The position numbers were made by a program, and so were the translations under genes. From assembly GCA_934504065.1 (NCBI GenBank), contig CAKSVQ010000066.1, positions 1 to 11,523 of the forward strand: a stretch of 11,523 nt of DNA. Reading direction: 5' to 3'. The stretch's first letter is position 1, and the number at the start of each line of letters is the position of its first letter. Positions 1 to 7,269 of this stretch are shown piece by piece. Under the pieces are notes generated by a model, which did no database searches, was not told where the DNA came from, and worked only from the letters and a program-made list of their open reading frames with translations. Origin of the DNA: an uncultured Dysosmobacter sp. (GTDB lineage: Bacteria; Bacillota; Clostridia; Oscillospirales; Oscillospiraceae).

Positions 1-45
1 GTCTTCGACTGCGCGGACGGCGAGATTTGGACGACGGTAGCTTGA
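1..45 (+). CDS. C-terminal end of an unidentified protein (partial)
   Basis: Frame 1 is open from the first base and ends at TGA (43-45), giving the tail VFDCADGEIWTTVA. The stop lies 9 bases before a hairpin (55-83), as expected for a gene end, and the codons are G+C-rich like the rest of the window. Fourteen residues are too few to name a family, and an open frame this short could be chance. It is listed because the terminator position supports a plus-strand gene entering from the left. Confidence 0.35.
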   Translation, partial: VFDCADGEIWTTVA

Positions 46-54
46 GCGTGATTT

Positions 55-83
55 TTGAAAAAGTAGCTTCGCCGCTTTTTCAA
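55..83. terminator. Hairpin with A/T arms, probable bidirectional terminator
   Basis: A 9-bp perfect outer stem (TTGAAAAAG, 55-63, with CTTTTTCAA, 75-83) encloses a short GC inner stem around TTC. The U-rich arm lies inside the stem on both strands, so it could end both the plus-strand gene stopping at 45 and the minus-strand LysR gene stopping at 131. Confidence 0.6.
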
Positions 84-85
84 CA

Positions 86-127
86 GTAGAGCCCCCGGGC
101 TGGCGTATGCCAGCCCGGGGGCTCTAC
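86..127. terminator. 19-bp perfect GC-rich hairpin after the LysR stop
   Basis: Positions 86-104 and 109-127 are exact reverse complements (19 bp) around the 4-base loop GTAT. The stem is very G+C-rich and begins 3 bases after the stop codon of the minus-strand LysR gene. It lacks a directly following U tract on either strand, so it probably acts together with the adjacent 55-83 hairpin or as an mRNA 3' stabiliser. A small dispersed repeat is an alternative that needs the whole genome to judge. Confidence 0.6.
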
Positions 128-130
128 ATT

Positions 131-1006
131 TCAGGCCATGGCGGAGCGCGCGGTGCTTAAAAAGGTCTCTGCGGCCTTGGAAAGGGGGGTATAGCGCTTC
201 CAGATCAGGGCGTAATGGCTTTTCAGCGGCGGCTCCAGCGGGCGGAAGCAAATGCCCTTGTCCAGCACGGAGGGCAGCAGGTCCTCTGTGGTCAGGTGGT
301 ATCCCAGCCCGCTTTTCACAAACCGCTCAGAAGAGCCATTGATAATGTTATAGGTGGCAGCGATGTGCAGGTTTTCGATGTCCGTTTCCGCCCAGCGAGA
401 GATCAGGCGCTGCAAGCCTGCCCGGCGGTGGAATACCAGCGGCACATGGGAAAGGTCCTGTCGCTGCACACAGTCCTTTTGGGCAAGGGCGCAGTCCGAT
501 GGCATCAGCAGCCCCCAGCGCGAGGAATCCGCCAGCGAAATATACTCGTATTTCACCGCGTTGATGGGCTCAAGAAAGACGGCGAAGTCCAGACTGCCGT
601 GCTCCAGCCGCTCTAACACGTCAATGGCGTCGCCGCCATAGAATTGAAAACGGACGCCGGGGTGCACCGCGCGGATGGCCGCGGCGGCCTTTAAAAGCGC
701 CATGGTGGGATTGCCTCCGATGGAGACCTCACCGCTGAGCTGTGCGCTTCCGGTGCCGATCTCCCGCTCGGCCTTCTCGGCCAGCGCCACGATCTCCTCC
801 GCCCGCTTGCGCAGCAAAACGCCGTCCTCGGTCAGCGTGACCTTGCGCTTTCCCCGGATCAAAAGCTGCTTGCCAAGGGACTGCTCCAGTTCGGTCAGCT
901 GCTTGGAAAGAGTCGGTTGGGAGATGTGCAAGCTTTGGGCGGCCCGGGTGATGTTTTCCTCTCTGGCGGCGGCGAGAAAATACCGCAGCAGACGAATTTC
1001 CAGCAT
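131..1006 (-). CDS. LysR-family transcriptional regulator, likely regulator of the adjacent MATE exporter
   Basis: DNA-binding regulator of the LysR family, 291 residues, the normal length. The N-terminal winged helix-turn-helix is clear: it starts MLEIRLLRYFLAAAREEN, then has ITRAAQSLHISQPTLSKQL at roughly residues 18-36, and a linker helix. Residues from about 90 to the end form the effector-binding domain. An upstream GTG (1015-1013) would add MSI, but GAGGTG sits 6 bases before the ATG at 1006, and the family normally begins at this MLEIR-type sequence, so ATG is preferred. It is transcribed divergently from the MATE gene with 137 bp between starts, the classic arrangement in which a LysR protein controls its neighbour and itself. 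The effector cannot be read from the sequence. Two hairpins (55-127) follow its stop. Confidence 0.93.
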   Translation of the reverse strand: MLEIRLLRYFLAAAREENITRAAQSLHISQPTLSKQLTELEQSLGKQLLIRGKRKVTLTEDGVLLRKRAEEIVALAEKAEREIGTGSAQLSGEVSIGGNPTMALLKAAAAIRAVHPGVRFQFYGGDAIDVLERLEHGSLDFAVFLEPINAVKYEYISLADSSRWGLLMPSDCALAQKDCVQRQDLSHVPLVFHRRAGLQRLISRWAETDIENLHIAATYNIINGSSERFVKSGLGYHLTTEDLLPSVLDKGICFRPLEPPLKSHYALIWKRYTPLSKAAETFLSTARSAMA

Positions 1007-1143
1007 GATGCTCACCTCGAATACAGTATATCATTCCTGTCAACTATGATAATTAATTAAACATAAGTATTTGCTATTATCTATTTGACGGAGTATACTG
1101 ATTCTGTATCAAAGCAATCCACAGCAAAAGGAAGAATTGGAAC
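1007..1143. promoter_or_regulatory. Divergent LysR/MATE promoter region with nested inverted repeats
   Basis: AT-rich gap. Towards MATE there is TTGACG (1085-1090), a 16-base spacer and TATCAA (1107-1112), then AAGGAAG (1128-1134) 9 bases before the ATG. Towards the LysR gene there is TTATCA (1052-1047), a 16-base spacer and TATACT (1030-1025), giving a very short leader. Inverted repeats are nested around a common centre: CAGTATA (1024-1030) with TATACTG (1094-1100), GATAAT (1048-1053) with ATTATC (1076-1081), and the palindrome TAATTAATTA (1050-1059). These are candidate LysR operator half-sites. Box assignments are by eye. Confidence 0.5.
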
Positions 1144-2538
1144 ATGGAGATCAAAAGAGAGAAACGGCAGCTGGATATGCTGCACGGGCCGATTTGGAAC
1201 AAACTGCCGCTGTTTGCCTTTCCCGTGGCGGCCACCGCGATTTTAGAGCAGCTGTTCAACGCCTCGGACCTTGCGGTGGTGGGCAACTTCGCCGGAGGGG
1301 ACAAGACGGTGGCCGTGGCGGCGGTGGGAGCCAACAGCGCCATCATCGCGCTGATCGTCAATTTGTTCGTGGGCATTGCGCTGGGCGCCAATGTGGTCAT
1401 TGCAAACGCCATTGGCCGGGACGACCGGGAGGCGGTGCACAAGGCCGTCCACACCTCCATTGTGGTGGCGGTCCTTGGCGGATTTTTTGTGGCGGCGGTG
1501 GGGGAGCTGGCGGCGGCACCGCTGCTGCGCACCCTCCGCGTGCCGGATGACGTATTTGCGCTGGCGCTGATGTATCTGCGCATTTATCTGCTGGGCATGC
1601 CGGTGATCCTGCTGTATAACTTCGAGGCAGCCGTTTTCCGCAGCGTGGGGGACACCAGAACGCCCCTAATAGCGCTGGCTACGTCCGGCGTGCTGAATGT
1701 GCTGCTGAATCTCTTCTTCGTGGCGGTGCTACATATGACGGTCAATGGCGTGGCCATTGCCACCGTGCTGTCCAACGCAGTCAGTTCCGTGCTGCTGCGC
1801 CGCCTGCGGACCGTGCAGTCCTATGTCCATGTGGAGTGGCAGGCCCTGCGCATTCATGCTGAGGTCCTGGGGCAAATTTTGCGGATCGGTCTGCCCGCGG
1901 GTGTGCAGAGCGCGGTATTTTCCATTGCCAACATCGTGATCCAGTCGGCCATCAACAGCCTTGGCACCACGGTGATGGCGGCGTCCAGCGCAGCGTATAA
2001 TGTGGAGATATTCGCCTATTATGTGATCAATTCCTTCACGCAGGCCTGCACCACCTTTGTGGGCCAGAACTACGGCGCGGGCCAGATCAGGCGCTGCAAG
2101 AGGACGCTGCTTTTGTGCCTTGTGGAGGATGCCATCGCTGCTGCAGCGGCCATTGGGCTGGTGCTGCTCACCGGAAGGCAGTTGCTGGCGATTTTCAACA
2201 ACGACCCGGAGGTGGTGTCCATCGGCTATCTGCGTCTTGTGATCGTATTCTCCGGCTATACGTTTACCATGCTCTACGAGGTGATGAGCGGGTATCTGCG
2301 GGGCTTTGGCATTTCGCTGGTGCCTGCGGTTTTAACGACCATCGGCGTGTGCGGCGTGCGGCTTTCGTGGATCAAGTGGGTGTTTCCCCGCAGCCAGACG
2401 TTCCGGACGATCATGAACGTCTATCCGGTCAGTCTGGCCACCACGGCGCTGTTGATCTTCGTGGCGCTGATGATCTACCATCCGTCACGGCGCTTTGCCC
2501 GGACGCAGGATGGCGAGAGTGCGGAGCAGGAAAAATGA
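1144..2538 (+). CDS. MATE-family multidrug efflux transporter
   Basis: Inner-membrane exporter of the MATE (multidrug and toxic compound extrusion) family, which expels drugs or metabolites in exchange for Na+ or H+. The 464 residues match the family's usual 440-480. About 12 hydrophobic segments arranged as two six-helix halves can be picked out. The first half contains typical signatures: FPVAATAILEQLFNASDLAVVG, in which helix 1 runs into helix 2, and later FEAAVFRSVGDTRTPL, the conserved loop of this family. The second half repeats the pattern with GLPAGVQSAVFSIANIVIQ. It starts at ATG with AAGGAAG 9 bases upstream. It is divergent from a LysR gene that probably regulates it, and a strong bidirectional terminator overlaps its stop. 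The substrate is unknown. Confidence 0.93.
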   Translation: MEIKREKRQLDMLHGPIWNKLPLFAFPVAATAILEQLFNASDLAVVGNFAGGDKTVAVAAVGANSAIIALIVNLFVGIALGANVVIANAIGRDDREAVHKAVHTSIVVAVLGGFFVAAVGELAAAPLLRTLRVPDDVFALALMYLRIYLLGMPVILLYNFEAAVFRSVGDTRTPLIALATSGVLNVLLNLFFVAVLHMTVNGVAIATVLSNAVSSVLLRRLRTVQSYVHVEWQALRIHAEVLGQILRIGLPAGVQSAVFSIANIVIQSAINSLGTTVMAASSAAYNVEIFAYYVINSFTQACTTFVGQNYGAGQIRRCKRTLLLCLVEDAIAAAAAIGLVLLTGRQLLAIFNNDPEVVSIGYLRLVIVFSGYTFTMLYEVMSGYLRGFGISLVPAVLTTIGVCGVRLSWIKWVFPRSQTFRTIMNVYPVSLATTALLIFVALMIYHPSRRFARTQDGESAEQEK

Positions 2539-2576
2539 AAATCGGAGGATCGCACATTGCGATCCTCCGATTTTTT
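2538..2576. terminator. Bidirectional terminator between convergent MATE and LysR genes
   Basis: A 16-bp perfect stem (2538-2553 with 2559-2574) around loop ACATT, ending in a T run (2571-2576) on the plus strand and an A-rich left arm that gives a T run on the minus strand. It begins on the last base of the MATE stop and contains the last bases of the LysR stop at its right end, so both convergent genes end in the same hairpin. Confidence 0.9.
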
Positions 2577-3474
2577 ATGAAAGGGAAGCGCCGAGGGGCT
2601 TTTGTGCCAGAGAGATAAAGGCCTGCATTTCGGCGGTGATCCATTTATCCTTGTGGTAGAACAGCTGCCGCCACACCTGAATGGGCGGGAAGTCCACAGG
2701 AGTGACAACAGCCAGCTGGCCCGCGTCCAGCTCGTCCCGCACCATATAACGGGGGAGAAAGGAGACAGCGGTGCCGTTTTTGATCATGCGGACAATGAAT
2801 TCCGTGTTTCCCAAGTGGATAAACGGCCGGATCTGAAGATTTTCAGAGGTCAGATAACTGTCCAACAGGGCGCGGTAGCTGGCGTTGGGTTCGGTCAGGA
2901 TAAAGGGCTCTTCCACCAGCTGGGCAAGCGTCAATCCGCGCCGCCGCAAAATGGGATTGCTGGCGGCGGAGACGAAGACCACGTCCTCCGGCTCTTCAAA
3001 GACCTTGATCCAGTTGGGGGCGCTGATTTTCCGGTCGGCAAGATAGACAAGCTCCAGCGTATTTTTGTTGAGTTGGGACATTAAGACGGAGGGGGAGTCC
3101 AGCGTGACCTTGATGGATACCTTGGGATATGCGCGGTGGTACTGCGCCAGCAGGTCTGGGAACACGCAGGCGGATAGGGATTCAATGGTGCCAATGGCCA
3201 GCTCACCGCAGGGCTCACAGCGTTCGTGCACCTCGTCCCGGGCGGCGGCGATCTCGTGGGCGATGTTTCTGGCGTGAGAGAAAAAACGCTCGCCGTTGGG
3301 GGTGAGAAAGACCTTTTTCCCAATGCGGTCGAACAGCCGGGTGTCCAGTTCCTTTTCCAGATGCTGAATCTGGATCGTGACGGCGGCCTGAGAATAGCCC
3401 AGTGCGTCGGCCGCTTTGGAAAAGCTGCCCAGCTTGGCGATTTGCAAAAAAGTATAAATTTCCCGCAGCTCCAT
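2575..3474 (-). CDS. LysR-family transcriptional regulator, likely regulator of the adjacent cysteine desulfidase
   Basis: LysR-type DNA-binding regulator, 299 residues. The N-terminal helix-turn-helix reads FLQIAKLGSFSKAADALGYS then QAAVTIQIQHLEKEL (about residues 9-43), followed by the effector-binding domain from about residue 90. A TTG at 3495 would extend the N-terminus, but GGGGAG precedes the ATG at 3474 at normal distance, and MELREIYTF is the standard family start. A good promoter (3516-3544) lies upstream. It is divergent from the cysteine desulfidase gene at 3744, so it probably senses a sulfur compound and controls that gene. This is inference from position only. It shows little similarity by eye to the first LysR protein (131-1006), so the two are not a recent duplication. 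Its TAA stop lies in the T run of the shared terminator. Confidence 0.93.
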   Translation of the reverse strand: MELREIYTFLQIAKLGSFSKAADALGYSQAAVTIQIQHLEKELDTRLFDRIGKKVFLTPNGERFFSHARNIAHEIAAARDEVHERCEPCGELAIGTIESLSACVFPDLLAQYHRAYPKVSIKVTLDSPSVLMSQLNKNTLELVYLADRKISAPNWIKVFEEPEDVVFVSAASNPILRRRGLTLAQLVEEPFILTEPNASYRALLDSYLTSENLQIRPFIHLGNTEFIVRMIKNGTAVSFLPRYMVRDELDAGQLAVVTPVDFPPIQVWRQLFYHKDKWITAEMQAFISLAQKPLGASLS

Positions 3475-3485
3475 AGTGCCTCCCC

Positions 3486-3504
3486 ATCCCGACAAAGCCG
3501 GGAT
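3486..3504 (-). promoter_or_regulatory. Small inverted repeat in the LysR leader
   Basis: ATCCCG (3486-3491) and CGGGAT (3499-3504) are inverted around 7 bases. It lies between the promoter -10 box and the ribosome site of the LysR gene. It could be an RNA hairpin influencing translation or a protein-binding site; there is no U tract, so it is not a terminator. Confidence 0.35.
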
Positions 3505-3515
3505 TCTATGGGTCC

Positions 3516-3544
3516 ATTATACAAAATACGGGTGAGATGTGCAA
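3516..3544 (-). promoter_or_regulatory. Sigma-A-type promoter of the second LysR gene
   Basis: On the minus strand TTGCAC (3544-3539), an exact 17-base spacer and a perfect TATAAT (3521-3516). The start of transcription would fall near 3509, giving a leader of about 35 bases before the ATG at 3474. Confidence 0.7.
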
Positions 3545-3743
3545 GTAAAAACAACTTTAGCATATGAAAACAGAATGATGTCGAAAGAAATTTATATAAA
3601 GGCAAAACAAAAACCGATTTATAAAAATTATTGAATTGTATAATAAAAACTATAATATTTACAAAATAACCGGAAAATGATACCTTGGATGCAGATAAAA
3701 TACGCGGCCTGTCAGTCAGGCCCGGAACGGAGGAGTGGTCGGG
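3545..3743 (+). promoter_or_regulatory. AT-rich control region and leader of the cysteine desulfidase gene
   Basis: This 199-base stretch holds no gene. Two TATAAT hexamers (3639-3644 and 3651-3656) are candidate -10 boxes; their -35 boxes are poor (TTTATA at 3618, TTGAAT at 3631), which would fit an activator-dependent LysR target. TTATATAA (about 3591-3598) is palindromic. Near the gene, GGCCTG (3706-3711) pairs with CAGGCC (3717-3722) around TCAGT, only 6 bases before the ribosome site GGAGGAG (3729-3735). I see no T-box or known riboswitch pattern. Confidence 0.45.
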
Positions 3744-5021
3744 ATGGCGCTGCATTCGATGGACGGAGTAACGGAGAAGTATCTTCGCATTCTGAAAGAG
3801 GAGCTATGCCCCGCCATGGGCTGCACGGAGCCGATCGCGGTGGCCTATGCCGGGGCGATCGCAAGAAAGACGCTGGGCTGCCTGCCACGGCGTGTTACGG
3901 TAAAAGCCAGCGGCAGCATCATCAAAAATGTGAAGTCGGTCATTGTGCCGAACACCGGAGGAATGCGCGGCATCCCTGCGGCGGTGGCGGCGGGGATCGT
4001 GGCCGGAGACGCGGCGGCGGAGCTGCAGGTGCTTGCGCAGGTCACGCCGGAGCAGATCAGCGCGACCCAGCGCTTTATGGAGGACACCGAGATTTGCGTG
4101 GAGCACGTGGACAACGGCTTTGTCTTTGACCTGACCGTGGTTTTGGAAGCAGAGACCTCCCGTGTGACGGTGCGCATCGTCAATTTCCACACCAATGTGG
4201 TGCTGGTGGAAAAAGACGGGAAAATCCTCTGGCAGCGGGAGTTTGAAGCGGCGGAAACCGCCGCCAGCGACCACTCTGTGCTGAATTTGCCTGCGATTTG
4301 GGAATTTGCCAATACGGTGGCGCTGGAACGGATCAGGCCCGTGCTGAGCCGCCAGATTCAAATGAACATGGCCATTGCGGAGGAGGGCCTGCGGGGAAAC
4401 TATGGGGCCAACATCGGCAAAGTTCTGCTGATGAGCGGCGATGATGTGCGTACCCGCGCCAGAGCCATGGCGGCCGCCGGGTCCGACGCCCGGATGAACG
4501 GCTGCGAGCTTCCGGTGGTCATCAACTCCGGAAGCGGAAATCAGGGCCTGACGGCTTCGGTGCCGCTGGTGGTTTACGCGCAGACACTGCATTCCAGCGA
4601 AGAAACGCTTTACCGGGCGCTGGCCCTGTCCAACCTGACGGCGATCTACCAAAAGGCGGGCATTGGGCGGCTTTCCGCTTACTGCGGCGCGGTGAGCGCA
4701 GGTGTTGGCGTTGGCGCGGGCATCGCCTATCTCCACGGGGCGGACTATCCGGTGGTGGAGCAGACCGTTATCAACGCGGTGGCGATCCTTTCCGGCATGA
4801 TTTGCGACGGGGCCAAGTCCTCCTGTGCCGCCAAGATCAGCGAGGCGGTGGACGCGGGGGTGTTGGGCTATCAGATGGCCCGGCAGGGACAGCGCTTCGA
4901 GGGCGGCGACGGCATTGTGAAGGACACCGTAGATGAGACCATCCAAAGCGTTGGCCGTCTCGCCAAGGACGGCATGCGGCAGACCAATGAAGAGATCATC
5001 CAGATCATGATCGGGGAGTAA
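3744..5021 (+). CDS. cyuA: L-cysteine desulfidase (CyuA/YhaM, UPF0597 family)
   Basis: Cytoplasmic iron-sulfur enzyme that breaks L-cysteine into pyruvate, ammonia and hydrogen sulfide; the family is related to the alpha chain of Fe-S serine dehydratase. It has 425 residues, normal for the family. Signatures seen: LCPAMGCTEPIAVA at about 21-34, SGSGNQG at 262-268, a Cys at 314 (AYCGAVSAG), and MICDGAKSSC with Cys 354 and 361. Cys 27 and the set 314/354/361, spaced 40 and 7 apart, correspond to the catalytic and cluster-binding cysteines reported for the archaeal enzyme, as I recall them. A GTG at 3735 is also in frame but overlaps the ribosome site; ATG 3744 has GGAGGAG 8 bases upstream and is chosen. 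A divergent LysR gene is the likely regulator. Some relatives may act on other amino acids, so the substrate is inferred. Confidence 0.88.
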   Translation: MALHSMDGVTEKYLRILKEELCPAMGCTEPIAVAYAGAIARKTLGCLPRRVTVKASGSIIKNVKSVIVPNTGGMRGIPAAVAAGIVAGDAAAELQVLAQVTPEQISATQRFMEDTEICVEHVDNGFVFDLTVVLEAETSRVTVRIVNFHTNVVLVEKDGKILWQREFEAAETAASDHSVLNLPAIWEFANTVALERIRPVLSRQIQMNMAIAEEGLRGNYGANIGKVLLMSGDDVRTRARAMAAAGSDARMNGCELPVVINSGSGNQGLTASVPLVVYAQTLHSSEETLYRALALSNLTAIYQKAGIGRLSAYCGAVSAGVGVGAGIAYLHGADYPVVEQTVINAVAILSGMICDGAKSSCAAKISEAVDAGVLGYQMARQGQRFEGGDGIVKDTVDETIQSVGRLAKDGMRQTNEEIIQIMIGE

Positions 5022-5063
5022 AGCGGCGGGGGATTATTGTTAAGGAGTATAAAGAGCATAGGA

Positions 5064-5116
5064 GATAAAACAACTCTGATGGCCTTTGTTCAAAAGGTCA
5101 TCAGAGTTGTTTTATC
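5064..5116. terminator. Long hairpin downstream of the cysteine desulfidase
   Basis: An 18-bp perfect outer stem (5064-5081 with 5099-5116) continues inward through one G-T pair and five more pairs to a 5-base loop, about 24 bp in all. The right arm carries GTTTTATC and the left arm is A-rich, so it can stop transcription both ways. It lies 42 bases after the cyuA stop and marks the left border of the AT-rich island. Confidence 0.8.
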
Positions 5117-5312
5117 ATTCGGAGGGCAAATACATTATGATTCATCCACATATTTGCAGTAACTTTCATTTCTGTGTTGAAATAGCATTACAAAATACAA
5201 GGAATTGCAATGTTTTCAGTCTTATAGTCCATCCAACATGTATTGCAGTCTTTCAATATAAATTTATGTATTTCCCGCTTTTGGTTGATTTTTGTAAACA
5301 ATTTATTTATAA
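5117..5312. other. AT-rich stretch without a recognisable gene
   Basis: Composition drops to about 28% G+C (hand count of 5161-5220) against about 65% in the neighbouring gene. One frame is open from ATG 5137, 10 bases after GGAGGG (5121-5126), to a stop at 5421, giving a 94-residue Cys- and Phe-rich peptide. Its last third overlaps the convincing HNH frame and I recognise nothing in it. The other two plus frames are broken by stops and the minus strand shows nothing I recognise. Best read as decayed or non-coding sequence belonging to the same insertion as the HNH remnant. Confidence 0.5.
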
Positions 5313-5594
5313 TTGGATTCTTCTGATACCGAATCCAGGCAGAGATTATTTGATTCAAGTCTTAAATCAAAATTATACTACAAAGGGTATGTTTGCAAAT
5401 ATTGTGGTAATCAGATTTTAAGTATTGATGATTGTGAAATTGACCATATTATTCCCTATGACAAGGGCGGCCCGACAGAATTGGAAAATGCACAATTATT
5501 GCATAAATGGTGTAATCGAAGCAAAGGAAACAAATTAGAAATCGAGCCAGATTTTGAAGATGATAGTGGTGAAGACGAATCTGATTCTAATTAA
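5313..5594 (+). pseudogene. HNH-nuclease C-terminal domain, probable remnant of a larger gene
   Basis: The frame encodes 93 residues containing a clear HNH/zinc-ribbon nuclease fold: CKYC at 28-31, CEIDHIIPYDKGG at 41-53 with the DH pair (44-45), ENAQLL at 58-63, and HKWCNRSKGNK at 64-74. The second zinc pair is H64/C67 instead of the usual two cysteines. The tail is acidic (DFEDDSGEDESDS). There is no ATG in the frame, an in-frame TAA immediately precedes the TTG at 5313, and no ribosome site is visible. The part before the motif (RLFDSSLKSKLYYKGYVC) looks like the linker that joins HNH domains to a larger N-terminal part, for example in DUF262/GmrSD-type restriction proteins; this assignment is inference. 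AT-rich composition points to acquisition. A functional stand-alone small HNH protein from TTG is the alternative. Confidence 0.7.
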
Positions 5595-5622
5595 CTTTTC
5601 TTTAAGTGGATAATTGTAGATT

Positions 5623-5668
5623 AAGGCTCCGCTGATTTTCTTTTACGGAAAATCAGCGGAGCCTTTTT
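5623..5668. terminator. Strong terminator at the right border of the AT-rich island
   Basis: An 18-bp perfect stem (5623-5640 with 5648-5665) around loop TTTTACG, followed on the plus strand by a T run (5664-5668). The minus-strand exit is only moderately T-rich, so it works best for the plus strand but may also end guaA, whose stop is 30 bases away. Confidence 0.85.
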
Positions 5669-5697
5669 CGTGCCCAATATGGGATTGGATGTGATGA

Positions 5698-7239
5698 TTA
5701 TTCCCACTCAATGGTCGCGGGGGGTTTGCTGGTGATGTCATAGCAGATGCGGTTGATGCCCTGCACTTCGTTGACGATACGCACGGAAATCTTATCCAGC
5801 ACGTCATAGGGGATGCGGGCCCAGTCGGCGGTCATAAAGTCCGCCGTGGTGACGGCGCGGAGCGCCAGCGTATAGTCATACGTCCGGCCATCGCCCATCA
5901 CGCCCACGGAGCGGGTGTTGGTCAGCACGGCGAAGTACTGGTTCAGGGCCTTGTCCTCGCCAGCCTTGGCGATCTCGTCCCGGAAAATGAAGTCTGCCAG
6001 ACGCAGCGTGTCGGCCTTTTCCTTGGTGATGTCGCCAATGATGCGGATGGCAAGACCGGGGCCGGGGAAGGGCTGGCGGGAGACCAGATATTCCGGCAGG
6101 CCCAGCTCGCGGCCCAGCTGGCGCACCTCGTCCTTGAAGAGGAGCCGCAGGGGTTCGATGATCTCCTTGAAGTCCACATAATCCGGCAGGCCGCCCACGT
6201 TGTGGTGGCTCTTGATCACGGCGGCGTCTCCGGCGCCAGACTCGATCACGTCGGGATAAATAGTGCCTTGCGCGAGGAAGTCCACCGTGCCGATCTTTTT
6301 GGCCTCTTCTTCAAAGACGCGGATAAATTCCTCGCCGATGATCTTGCGCTTGCGCTCCGGCTCGCTGACGCCTGCCAGCTTGGAAAGGAAGCGCTGCTCC
6401 GCGTCCACGCGGACAAAGTGGATGTCCCACTTGGCAAAGGCGGCTTCCACCTCGTCGCCCTCGTTCAGGCGCATGAGGCCGTGATCCACGAACACGCAGG
6501 TCAGCTGACTGCCCACGGCCTCGGCCAGCAGAGCGGCTACCACGGAGGAATCCACGCCGCCGCTGAGGGCCAGCAGCACCTTGCCGCTGCCAACCTTTTC
6601 CCGGACGGCGGCAATGGCCGTTTTCTTATAGTCCTGCATAGACCAGTCGCCCTTGGCGCCACAGACCTCATAGAGGAAGTTGCGGATCATGCGGACGCCG
6701 TTTTCGGTGTGGTTGACCTCGGGATGGTACTGCACGCCGAAAAACCCGCGGGCTTCGTCGGCAATGGCCACATTGGGGCAGGCATCCGAATGGGCCACCA
6801 GAGAGAAGCCCTCGGGGACCTTTGCCATATAGTCGCCATGGCTCATCCACGAAATGCCCTCGGCGGGCAGGCCCTTGAAGAGCTTGCAGGCGGTGTCATA
6901 ATACGTGGGGGTTTTCCCGTATTCCCGGGCGGAATCGTCCTGCGCCTCGGTGACCTGACCGCCCAGCGTGTGGGCCATGAGCTGGCAGCCGTAGCAAATG
7001 CCAAGGATGGGCACGCCCCAGGTGAAAATGGCGGGATCGACATGGGGGGAGGTTTCCAGATAAACGGAGTTGGGGCCGCCGGTGAAGATGATGCCGATGG
7101 GCTCCATGGCCTTCAGCTCGGCCAGAGGGGTGGTATAGGGCTTTACCTCGCAGTAAACGCCGCATTCGCGGACGCGGCGGGCGATCAGCTGGTTATACTG
7201 GCCGCCAAAGTCCAGAACGATGACAGTTTGATGGGACAA
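5698..7239 (-). CDS. guaA: GMP synthase (glutamine-hydrolysing)
   Basis: Cytoplasmic enzyme making GMP from XMP, ATP and glutamine. It is 513 residues, full length. The N-terminal class I glutamine amidotransferase has its nucleophile C82 in GICYGCQ and the His/Glu partners in [10 protein letters not shown] (H172, E174). The ATP-pyrophosphatase domain begins near 200 with the loop SGGVDSS (226-232). The C-terminal dimerisation domain ends KPPATIEWE, the expected family ending. The start is TTG (7239-7237), with AAGGAGG 7 bases upstream and the family-typical [20 protein letters not shown] following; no ATG fits better. It lies 54 nt downstream of xpt on the same strand, with a GC hairpin between, so the two form a unit that turns xanthine into GMP. 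Confidence 0.97.
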   Translation of the reverse strand: MSHQTVIVLDFGGQYNQLIARRVRECGVYCEVKPYTTPLAELKAMEPIGIIFTGGPNSVYLETSPHVDPAIFTWGVPILGICYGCQLMAHTLGGQVTEAQDDSAREYGKTPTYYDTACKLFKGLPAEGISWMSHGDYMAKVPEGFSLVAHSDACPNVAIADEARGFFGVQYHPEVNHTENGVRMIRNFLYEVCGAKGDWSMQDYKKTAIAAVREKVGSGKVLLALSGGVDSSVVAALLAEAVGSQLTCVFVDHGLMRLNEGDEVEAAFAKWDIHFVRVDAEQRFLSKLAGVSEPERKRKIIGEEFIRVFEEEAKKIGTVDFLAQGTIYPDVIESGAGDAAVIKSHHNVGGLPDYVDFKEIIEPLRLLFKDEVRQLGRELGLPEYLVSRQPFPGPGLAIRIIGDITKEKADTLRLADFIFRDEIAKAGEDKALNQYFAVLTNTRSVGVMGDGRTYDYTLALRAVTTADFMTADWARIPYDVLDKISVRIVNEVQGINRICYDITSKPPATIEWE

Positions 7240-7269
7240 GCGGATTCCTCCTTCGGTAAATGATTGGTT

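Noticed and set aside
3804..4946. Minus-strand open frame of 380 codons
   Set aside because: Antisense to the cysteine desulfidase gene, His/Arg-rich, no family recognised.
5079..5159. 27-codon frame starting inside the terminator hairpin
   Set aside because: The start lies in the stem of a terminator and the peptide has no recognisable feature.
5137..5421. 94-residue open frame after GGAGGG
   Set aside because: Its end overlaps the HNH frame, which has clear motifs; the rest resembles no known protein and AT-rich DNA yields such frames by chance. Mentioned only as part of the island.
6202..7263. Plus-strand open frame of 353 codons
   Set aside because: Antisense to guaA, which is unambiguous; composition is that of a shadow frame.
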